Shown piece by piece: positions 26,324 through 33,457 of a DNA stretch of 33,457 nt. The DNA comes from Thiocapsa sp035467215 (lineage in GTDB: Bacteria > Pseudomonadota > Gammaproteobacteria > Chromatiales > Chromatiaceae). The notes beneath the pieces were generated by a model. It made no database searches. It had not been told where the DNA came from and was given only the letters and a program-made list of their open reading frames with translations. The DNA is taken from the NCBI RefSeq assembly GCF_035467215.1, contig NZ_DATITZ010000109.1, forward strand, positions 1 to 33,457, in the 5' to 3' direction. The translations under genes and the position numbers were made by a program. Within the stretch, counting starts at the first letter, position 1, and every line of letters starts with the position of its first letter.

Positions 26324-28102
26324 ATGCGCACGCAGTACTGTGGAGAACTGAACAGCCGCCATGAGGGCCAGGAGGTCGTCTTGTGCGGCTGGGTGCATCG
26401 GCGTCGGGATCATGGCGGGGTGATCTTCATCGATCTGCGTGATCGCGAAGGTCTGGTGCAGATCGTCTTCGATCCGGATCGCCCCGAGGTCTTCGCCCGC
26501 GCCGAGCAGGCCCGCAGCGAGTACGTGCTCAAGGTCACGGGCCGGGTGCGCGCGCGTCCGGCGGGAACCGTCAACCCGGATCTGCCGACCGGCGAGATCG
26601 AGGTGCTGGGTCTGGATCTGGAGATCCTCAACGCCTCCGAGACCCCGCCGATCCAGCTCGACGAGCACGGCGCCGACGCCTCCGAGGAGCTGCGTCTGCG
26701 CTACCGCTATCTGGACCTGCGTCGCCCCGAGATGCAGGCGCGGCTGCGCACCCGCAGCCGGGTGACCCAGGCGATGCGCTATTTCCTGGATGCGCAGGGT
26801 TTTATGGACATCGAGACCCCGATCCTAACCAAGTCCACGCCCGAAGGTGCGCGCGACTATCTGGTGCCCAGTCGGACCCATCCGGGCGAGTTCTTCGCGC
26901 TGCCCCAGTCACCGCAACTCTTTAAGCAGTTGCTCATGATGTCCGGCATGGACCGCTACTATCAGATCGCCCGCTGCTTCCGGGACGAGGATCTGCGCGC
27001 CGATCGTCAGCCCGAGTTCACCCAGCTCGACATCGAGGTCTCCTTCATGACCGAGGACGAGCTGATGGCGATCATGGAGACCATGATCCGCACGCTCTTC
27101 CGCGACGTGCAGGGTGTCGAGCTGCCCGATCCCTTTCCGCGTCTGACCTACGCCGAGGCGATGCGCCGCTTCGGCTCGGATCGCCCGGATCTGCGCGTGC
27201 CTCTTGAGCTGATCGATGTCGGCGATCTGATGACCGGGGTCGACTTCAAGGTCTTCGCCGAGCCGGCACAGGACCCGGAGGGCCGCGTGGTTGCCCTGCG
27301 TCTGCCGCGCGGCGGCGAGCTCTCGCGCAAGGAGATCGACGGCTACACCCAGTTCGTCGGCATCTACGGTGCGCGAGGTCTGGCCTACATCAAGGTCAAC
27401 GCCTGGGCGGAGAAGGGTCGCGAGGGCCTGCAGTCGCCGATCCTCAAGTTCCTGCCCGACAGTGCGGTCGACGCCATCATGGCCCGCACCGAGGCCGTCG
27501 ACGGGGATCTCATCTTTTTCGGCGCCGACAAGACCACGGTGGTCAACGAGTCGATGGGTGCGCTGCGGGTGCGGCTCGGTCAGGACCGCGGCTTGCTCGC
27601 CGAGGGTTGGCATCCGGTGTGGGTCGTGGACTTCCCGATGTTCGAGCGCGATGCCGTCAACCTGCGCTGGGTCGCCCTGCATCATCCCTTCACGGCACCG
27701 AAGGAGGAGCAGCTGGATCTGCTGCAAAGCGATCCGGGCGCCTGTCTCTCGCGCGCCTACGACATGGTGCTGAACGGCACCGAGATCGGCGGCGGCTCGA
27801 TCCGTATCCATCGCGATGCGGTCCAGCGGCAGGTCTTCAAGCTCCTGGCCATCACCGACGAGCAGACCGAGGACCGTTTCGGTTTCCTGCTCAAGGCGCT
27901 GCGTTTCGGCTGCCCGCCACATGGCGGCATCGCCTTCGGTCTGGATCGACTTGTCATGCTGATGACCGGCGCGACCTCGATCCGCGACGTCATGGCCTTC
28001 CCCAAGACCCAGAGTGCGGCCTGCCTGCTCACCGATGCCCCGTCGGTCGTAGACGAGAATCAGCTCAAGGAGCTTGCGCTGCGGATCAGGCTGCGTGCCT
28101 GA
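26324..28102 (+). CDS. aspS: Aspartyl-tRNA synthetase (non-discriminating type likely)
   Basis: The 592-residue class II synthetase has an N-terminal anticodon-binding OB fold with LCGWVHRRRDHGG. Motif 2 is FRDEDLRADRQPEFTQLD. The bacterial GAD insertion spans about 290-410, and motif 3 is GLDRLVMLMTG. It resembles E. coli AspRS (590 aa) closely, except H30 where E. coli has Leu and G81 where E. coli has Lys. In Pseudomonas aeruginosa a His and a Gly at these sites mark AspRS that also charges tRNA-Asn, needing GatCAB to finish Asn-tRNA. ATG 26324 is chosen by homology; GAGG lies upstream. nudB follows. Confidence 0.97.
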   Translation: MRTQYCGELNSRHEGQEVVLCGWVHRRRDHGGVIFIDLRDREGLVQIVFDPDRPEVFARAEQARSEYVLKVTGRVRARPAGTVNPDLPTGEIEVLGLDLEILNASETPPIQLDEHGADASEELRLRYRYLDLRRPEMQARLRTRSRVTQAMRYFLDAQGFMDIETPILTKSTPEGARDYLVPSRTHPGEFFALPQSPQLFKQLLMMSGMDRYYQIARCFRDEDLRADRQPEFTQLDIEVSFMTEDELMAIMETMIRTLFRDVQGVELPDPFPRLTYAEAMRRFGSDRPDLRVPLELIDVGDLMTGVDFKVFAEPAQDPEGRVVALRLPRGGELSRKEIDGYTQFVGIYGARGLAYIKVNAWAEKGREGLQSPILKFLPDSAVDAIMARTEAVDGDLIFFGADKTTVVNESMGALRVRLGQDRGLLAEGWHPVWVVDFPMFERDAVNLRWVALHHPFTAPKEEQLDLLQSDPGACLSRAYDMVLNGTEIGGGSIRIHRDAVQRQVFKLLAITDEQTEDRFGFLLKALRFGCPPHGGIAFGLDRLVMLMTGATSIRDVMAFPKTQSAACLLTDAPSVVDENQLKELALRIRLRA

Positions 28103-28230
28103 AGCCTGTGATGCCAGTGGATTCTACCGCGATGATGGACGGTCAGGGCGGCGGTCCCAAGGCTCGGTCGATGGCCGAGCCGATCGGGCCGTCGGGCTCC
28201 GAGGGCGATGACGTCGCGGAGCAGGCGTCC

Positions 28231-28677
28231 ATGACCGATGAAACACGCAAGCGTCCCCAGTCGGTTCTCGTGGTCATCTGCACCCGGGGCGGGGAGTTTC
28301 TGCTCCTGAGGCGGACCCGCCCGGCCGGCTTTTGGCAGTCGGTCACCGGGAGCCTTGCCTCCGGCGAGACGCCTCGCCACGCCGCGGCACGCGAGCTTTA
28401 CGAGGAAACCGGTCTACTTGCGGGCGGCGCGCTGATCGACCTGCATCACTCCGTCCTTTTCCCGATCATCCGTGCCTGGCGAAAACGCTATGCACCGAAT
28501 GTTTGCTTCAATCGCGAATACTGGTTCGCACTTGTGATTGAAACCCGGCGCTTGATCCGGCTCGATCCGCGCGAGCATGTCGAATACCGTTGGCTTCGGG
28601 CCTCCCCGGCACTCGCTCTGGCGAGCTCGTGCACCAATCGCGATGCGATTCGGTCGCTCTCCGGGCTCGCCCGCTAG
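28231..28677 (+). CDS. nudB: Dihydroneopterin triphosphate diphosphatase
   Basis: The 148-residue Nudix hydrolase removes pyrophosphate from dihydroneopterin triphosphate in folate synthesis. The full Nudix box spans G40 to L62, with E46, R54, E55, E58, E59 and G61 all in place. RPQSVLVVI at the start and the late segment WLRASPALALASSCTNRDAI fit NudB, which is usually coded next to aspS. The ATG at 28231 has GGAG upstream and gives the E. coli length (150 aa). The stop TAG overlaps the convergent acyltransferase stop in a shared CTAG. Confidence 0.92.
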   Translation: MTDETRKRPQSVLVVICTRGGEFLLLRRTRPAGFWQSVTGSLASGETPRHAAARELYEETGLLAGGALIDLHHSVLFPIIRAWRKRYAPNVCFNREYWFALVIETRRLIRLDPREHVEYRWLRASPALALASSCTNRDAIRSLSGLAR

Positions 28678-30604
28678 CGTTCCTCCCCCTGCTGCGCAGC
28701 GCCATCGAAGAGCGGAGCAAGCAGCGGGCGCAACAACGCGGCACCCGTGACGCTCAGATGATTGTCGTCGTAATAGAGGACGCGCCCGTCTCGGTAGAAC
28801 AGACAATCGGAGCCCGGACACAAGACCTGGTGCGGGTAGATGCGGATGAGTGACGGATGCCGGTCGAGTCCGTCCAGCATCGCGAAGACCCCGCTCTGGT
28901 CGGCGTGGAACTGCTCGAGCGGCTGACGGATCAGATTCGGATCCCGACCATCGAGCACCGCTTCGGCCAACGTCGTCGGCACGTCTGCATCGGGCTGGGG
29001 CACCGGATAGACCAACGCGACCCGTTTGCCTGCCGAGACTAGCCGCTCGATCGCCTTCTCGATCGCGACAGCAAGCTCCCCGTTCGGATCATCGAAGGGG
29101 TAGATCCGGTACCAGGCCGCCAGTACCTCCGTTTGAATACTCGGCGTTGCGATGATTCTATCCAAGGCGAGCCGCTGAAAGCGTCCGCAGTCCTCCCGCC
29201 AGGACAAGTGTTCTCCTTCCCAGCCCAGCGCCGGCGGGCAGATCGGCATGGTCAGGCTCAGCACCGATTCGCCGCGCCCTTGCGCCAGCTCGCCCAAAAC
29301 CATCGCATAGACCGCGGCGTGGCTATCCCCCAAGAGCGCGACAACGGGCGGCGCGTCGGCCTCGCCATAGATGCAGCCCGGGGTATCGGCCCGTACGCTT
29401 TCGCACTCGCCTTGGCGCGGGTCGCGATCCTGCCCCGCCGCGAAGATGTCGACGAGCTCGGGAGGGTAACGTCCAAGCCAGCCTCCGGTCTGCTTCCCGT
29501 GCAGGCCGATGCCGGTCAGAACCAGTGCTGCCAGAGCGGCCGCAGCGAAGAGCGCAGGGCGCGGCAGTAGGCCGGAGCGACCCCGGAAAGGACGCTCGAC
29601 GAACCGCCAAGACAGAACCGCGGCGATCAGGCTCGCCGCGATCATCGCGAGCGACTCGCCGAGTAGAGGCTCGCGCCCCATGATGTGCCGAGCGAAGACG
29701 AAGATCGGCCAATGCCAGAGATAGAGCGAATAGGAGATCAGGCCCAAGAAGACGATCGGGCGCCAGGACAGCATCCGTCCGACCGGCGAGGGTCTACGCT
29801 GTCCGGCGACGATCACGAACGCCGTGCCCAGGCACGGCGCCAGGGCTGTGAGCCCCGGAAAGGTCGTGGTCTGCGAATAGGCATAGACAGGGACGACGAT
29901 CATCGACAGACCGACGATCGAGAGGACGGCAGCGAAAGCCCGGCCCTTCGGCAGGCGCGCGGGGCCAGTGCCACGAGTGCGCCGATCAGCAGCTCCCAAG
30001 CGCGAAAATGCGGCAGGAAGAAGGCCGCGGTAGATTGCGTGTCGATCCACAAAGCGATGAGCGTGGCGGCAAAGGACAGTGCCGCAATCCCGGCGACGAG
30101 CGCCGCCTGGTGACCGCAAAACCGGCGCCAGGTGAGCCAAAGGAGCAGGGGATAGAGGACGTAGAAGATCTCTTCGACCGAGAGCGACCAAATGTGCAGG
30201 AGCGGCTTGAGCTCGGCCTCCTGGTCTAAATAGCCGACCTCGCGCTGAAACAGGATGCTCGACACGAACAGGGTCGCCGCGATTAGGGATCGCGCGAAGC
30301 TCTGGGCCTGCGCGGGGTAGAGAATCAGGTATGCCGCCAGCGCGGAGACCGACAGCATCGCAAACAGCGCAGGCAGGATGCGCCGGATGCGTCGTTCGTA
30401 GAATCCCTGCAGAGAGAACCGACCCTCGCGGATCTCGCGCTCGATGATCGAGGTGATCAGATACCCGGAGATCACGAAGAAGACATCGACCCCGATGAAG
30501 CCGCCGCCGAACCCCGGAATGTCCGCGTGGAACAAGACGACCGGCGCGATCGCAAGCGCACGCAAGCCGTCGATGTCGGAGCGATAGCGGTGAGACTCGA
30601 TCAT
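28674..30604 (-). pseudogene. OafA-type acyltransferase with SGNH domain, broken by a one-base frameshift
   Basis: Two overlapping frames make one protein of about 643 residues. The N-terminal part has SDIDGLRALAI, the catalytic-type H of VVLFHADIPG, GGGFIGVDVFFVISGYLITS and further membrane helices of the acyltransferase_3 family. The frame breaks after FRAWELLIGALVALAP. Restoring one base in the C run (plus-strand G 29961-29964) gives ALAPARLPKGRAFAAVL and continuous membrane helices. A periplasmic SGNH domain follows with GDSHA (block I) and DDNHL (block V). Such enzymes O-acetylate LPS or other surface glycans. ATG 30604 has GGAGG upstream; a GTG at 30628 is an alternative. The break could be real or a sequencing error. 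Confidence 0.85.
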
Positions 30605-30673
30605 CCGGGATGGTTCCTCCCGAGCCACCTGCGGGGTCGGCAGCTGTTTGGGTGATTGCGAGCGATGCCGATA

Positions 30674-30702
30674 TCCGAATCGCGCGAGAACCTCGATTCG
30701 GA
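30674..30702. terminator. 9-bp hairpin between acyltransferase and CBS genes
   Basis: TCCGAATCG (30674-30682) pairs with CGATTCGGA (30694-30702), with an 11-nt loop. There is no clean T run, so it is only a possible terminator for the CBS gene or part of the acyltransferase leader. Confidence 0.35.
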
Positions 30703-30724
30703 CACGTTTTGTTACACCGGGATA

Positions 30725-31156
30725 TCAGCCGCTGCTGATATAGTGCTCAAGCTGCTCGATGATGAACTTGTGCTCCGAGATGATGGATTTGATCAGATCG
30801 CCGATCGAGATGAGGCCGACGACCTTGCCCTCGGCGATGACCGGGAGATGGCGAATCCGCTTCTCCGTCATCAGGGCCATGGCCTCTTCCAGGCTCTGTT
30901 CCGGTTGTGTGCAGACCACGCGCTTGGTCATGACGTCGCGCACGAGCGTTTCTTTCGACGTGCGACCCCTCAAGATGACGCTGCGCGCGTAGTCGCGCTC
31001 AGAGATCAGACCGATCATGCCGCCGTCGTCCATGACCGGGAGCGCGCCGATCTGCTTCTCGGCCATGAGCACGAGTGCGTCGTAGACGCTTGCATCGGGG
31101 CCGATCGACCAAACCTGCGAGCCTTTATCGCCGAGTAGTTGTTGAATCGTCTTCAT
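30725..31156 (-). CDS. Two-CBS-domain protein
   Basis: The 143-residue protein is made only of a CBS pair: about 1-70 (SVYDALVLMAEKQIGALPVM, ISERDYAR) and about 75-135 (SLEEAMALMTEKRIRHLPVI, LISIGDL). Stand-alone CBS pairs (Bateman modules) bind adenine nucleotides and act as energy or redox sensors; the partner is unknown. GAAGAG lies just upstream of the ATG. It is divergent from the ABC exporter. Confidence 0.92.
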   Translation of the reverse strand: MKTIQQLLGDKGSQVWSIGPDASVYDALVLMAEKQIGALPVMDDGGMIGLISERDYARSVILRGRTSKETLVRDVMTKRVVCTQPEQSLEEAMALMTEKRIRHLPVIAEGKVVGLISIGDLIKSIISEHKFIIEQLEHYISSG

Positions 31157-31406
31157 CGTCTCTTCGAGCTCCCTCGGTGGTGGGGAATCGATTCCTGCTG
31201 TGTTGTCGGCGTTCCTTGCCTCGGCCCGGCCACGGTCGCCGACCGCGACTCGGTTCCTTCGAGGTTAGCAGAGGGCTACCCAATGGGCCTAGTGGGAATC
31301 GGAGGTACGCGGGCCGAGCCGAACGCTCGGGCTGCGTCCGCTCGGGCGCCGTATCCTTCGACATCGAGCGGAGATCCCCCGCTGTCGTCCCAACGAGATC
31401 ACACCT

Positions 31407-33230
31407 ATGCGTGAGCAGGTTGCAACATCCAACGACCGTCCCGGTACACGTAATCTTGGAGCGCTGCGGCGGCTTCTTGGTTTCACCCGGCCCTACGGCT
31501 GGCAGCTCGTCGGGGCGCTGGTGGCCCTTTTCGTCGGGGCCGGCTCGGTGCTCGCCTTCGGTCAGGTGATTCGTACCCTGGTGGACTCGGGGCTGACCAG
31601 CGGCTCGACGGCGGCGTTGGATCAGGCATTGATGCTGTTTCTGACCGTGGTCCTGGCGACCGGCATCGCCGTCGGGGTGCGCAGCTATTTGCTGAATTGG
31701 ATCGGCGAGCGGGTCGTGGCGGATATCCGCAAGAGCGTCTTCGATCGGGTGTTGTCGCTCGATGTCGGCTTCTTCGAGACGACCCGTGTCGGCGAGGTGA
31801 TCTCGCGCCTGACCAGCGACACCGCCTTGCTGCAGGTCGTGGTCGGCTCGACCCTGGCGATGGTGTTGCGCACCGGTCTGTTGATGATCGGCGGTATCGT
31901 CATGCTGGCGATCACCAGTCCGGCCCTGACCGGCCTGGTCCTGCTCGGGGTGCCTTTCGTGATCCTCCCGGCCTGGCTCTTGGGGCATCGGGTGCGCCGT
32001 CTGTCGCGCGACAGCCAGGACCGGATCGCCGATGTCGGGGCCTATGTCGACGAGGTGATCCACGGAATTCGCACGGTGCAGGCATGCTGTCACGAGCCGA
32101 TCGACCGCGAGCGCTACGGCACGCAGGTGGAATCCGCCTTCGAGGTTGCGGCGCGGCGCTCCCAAACCAGCGCCTTGCTGGCGGCGGTGTCGACCCTCCT
32201 GACCTTCGGCGCGATCGGAGTGGTGCTCTGGGTCGGCGGTCGGCAGGTCCTGGCCGGCGCCATCAGCGGGGGCGAGCTCTCCGCCTTTCTCTTCTACGCC
32301 GTGGTCGTTGCCGGATCGGTCGGCTCTCTGAGCGAGCTGATGGGCCAGTTGCTGCGCGGTGCGGGTGCGAGCGAGCGCCTGATGGAGCTGTTGGAATCCG
32401 AGCCGAGTATTCGCACACCGCCCGAGCCGAAGGCCTTGCCGGAGCCGGCGCGCGGTCGCGTCGAGTTCGATGCGGTGCGCTTCGTCTACCCGGCGCGCCC
32501 GGACACCCCGGCGCTCGATCGTCTCGATCTGGTCATCGAACCCGGCGAGCGGGTGGCGCTGGTCGGCCCCTCCGGCGCCGGCAAGTCGACGCTCTTTCAA
32601 CTGCTGTTGCGCTTTTACGATCCGATTGCCGGTTCGGTCCGGTTCGACGGGGTGGATCTGCGCGATCTGGCGCCCGCAGAACTGCGCCGGCACATGTCGC
32701 TGGTCCCGCAGGATCCGGTCATCTTCGGGGCCAACGCCTGGGAGAACATCCGTTACGGTCTGGCCGACGCGAGCGACGCGGATGTCCGCCGTGCCGCCGA
32801 GGCCGCCCACGCGGCCGAGTTTCTCGACCGTCTACCGCAGGGCTTCGATACCTTTCTAGGCGAGCGCGGGGTCAGGCTCTCGGGCGGCGAGCGTCAGCGC
32901 ATCGCCATCGCACGCACCGTGCTGCGCAATCCGGTCCTCCTGTTGCTCGACGAGGCGACCAGCGCCTTGGACGCCGAGAGCGAGCGGCTGGTGCAGGAGG
33001 CGTTGGAGCATCTGATGCAGGGTCGCACCAGTATCGTCATCGCCCATCGTCTGGCGACCGTGCGCACGGCCGACCGGATCCTCGTCTTGGATCAGGGGCG
33101 GATCGTCGCGAGCGGGCGCCATGATGAGTTGATGGCCGAGGACGGGCTCTATGCGCGGCTGGCCTCGTTGCAGTTCCAAGATGCAGCAGAGGTTCCGGCT
33201 CCGCCCGCCTTGCGGCTTGCGCTGCCGTGA
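31407..33230 (+). CDS. MsbA/ABCB-type ABC exporter (fused membrane and ATPase domains)
   Basis: The 607-residue half-transporter is expected to work as a homodimer. The membrane domain (about 20-310, six helices) contains the intracellular loop RVLSLDVGFFETTRVGEVISRL, described here only by its FFE-T-x-GE-x-x-SRL motif. The ATPase (about 350-590) has Walker A GPSGAGKST, Q-loop VPQDPVIF, signature LSGGERQRIAIART, Walker B LLLLDEATSALD and the H-loop IAHRLATV. This is the 'lipid/drug exporter' group that includes MsbA and LmrA. The substrate is unknown; whether it is the essential MsbA cannot be told because no lpxK is adjacent. Confidence 0.93.
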   Translation: MREQVATSNDRPGTRNLGALRRLLGFTRPYGWQLVGALVALFVGAGSVLAFGQVIRTLVDSGLTSGSTAALDQALMLFLTVVLATGIAVGVRSYLLNWIGERVVADIRKSVFDRVLSLDVGFFETTRVGEVISRLTSDTALLQVVVGSTLAMVLRTGLLMIGGIVMLAITSPALTGLVLLGVPFVILPAWLLGHRVRRLSRDSQDRIADVGAYVDEVIHGIRTVQACCHEPIDRERYGTQVESAFEVAARRSQTSALLAAVSTLLTFGAIGVVLWVGGRQVLAGAISGGELSAFLFYAVVVAGSVGSLSELMGQLLRGAGASERLMELLESEPSIRTPPEPKALPEPARGRVEFDAVRFVYPARPDTPALDRLDLVIEPGERVALVGPSGAGKSTLFQLLLRFYDPIAGSVRFDGVDLRDLAPAELRRHMSLVPQDPVIFGANAWENIRYGLADASDADVRRAAEAAHAAEFLDRLPQGFDTFLGERGVRLSGGERQRIAIARTVLRNPVLLLLDEATSALDAESERLVQEALEHLMQGRTSIVIAHRLATVRTADRILVLDQGRIVASGRHDELMAEDGLYARLASLQFQDAAEVPAPPALRLALP

Positions 33231-33457
33231 AGGGGCGGTCGCGCCCCGGACGGGCTGATGAACGACGCACTCGATCGCACCTGTTGTCGCGTACGTCACG
33301 ACATTCGCACGATCGAAAGACCCGATCACGCGCCCGTTGACTCTCTTTCTTCCGGCAGGCAAAGCTGCCATACGGGCATGAGGCGCGAAACCACGTCTAC
33401 TCTATCAAGTTTGTTTCGCATGCCAAAAATTGAAGACCACTGTCTTGCGCGGCTGGG
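33231..33457. other. 3' edge, no supported gene
   Basis: No clear gene. An ATG at 33420 opens MPKIEDHCLARL to the window edge without a good ribosome site; it may be a gene start but cannot be judged from 12 codons. Confidence 0.3.

Overview
The window is chromosomal DNA from a high-GC gammaproteobacterium, most like a purple sulfur bacterium (Chromatiaceae). This is inferred from the look of the housekeeping proteins, an aspS-nudB pair, a non-discriminating-type AspRS, and abundant palindromic intergenic repeats. No rRNA gene or species marker is present, so genus is not assigned. Most of the window is ordinary housekeeping sequence, and I do not see a clear new multi-gene system.

Layout. 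(1) 1-3048 is an eroded accessory stretch. It holds the end of an unknown gene, a glycosyltransferase cut off after its N-terminal domain, a methyltransferase with one in-frame stop codon, a 58-residue orphan fragment and a small lipoprotein between 18-bp direct repeats. It abuts the 3' end of a tRNA-Ser(CGA) gene. (2) 3201-8656 holds tadA, guaA and guaB on the minus strand and xseA divergently on the plus strand: tRNA-inosine formation, GMP synthesis and exonuclease VII. (3) 8922-13244 is a minus-strand operon: ABC ATPase, FtsX/LolE-type permease and an exported AttH/CrtC-like lipocalin-fold protein. (4) 13411-17313 holds a glutamine-amidotransferase-like gene, a DUF3096 membrane protein, accA and tilS. 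(5) 17549-18969 is a divergent thioredoxin pair (CnoX-like and TrxC-like). (6) 19169-24340 holds carA, carB and greA. (7) 24673-28677 holds an SDR, an FmdB-type zinc-ribbon protein, aspS and nudB. (8) 28674-33230 holds a frameshifted OafA-type acyltransferase with an SGNH domain, a two-CBS protein and an MsbA-type ABC exporter.

The most noteworthy signal is in the intergenic DNA. An 84-86 bp element bounded by TAAACCGCG/CGCGGTTTA occurs in five complete copies, plus lone ends. Four of the five lie 0-3 nt after a stop codon and all four point the same way relative to the gene. In three cases (DUF3096, carA, greA) the TAA of the element is itself the stop codon. A different 83-bp repeat supplies the xseA stop, and the guaB stop lies in a 23-bp perfect hairpin. 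Two facing copies separate carA from carB. Other repeat families include three stem-loops that keep the same loop core with different, still base-paired stems.

Several genes are damaged by what look like single events: a nonsense codon (methyltransferase), a one-base deletion (acyltransferase) and a truncation (glycosyltransferase). All three belong to surface-polysaccharide functions.
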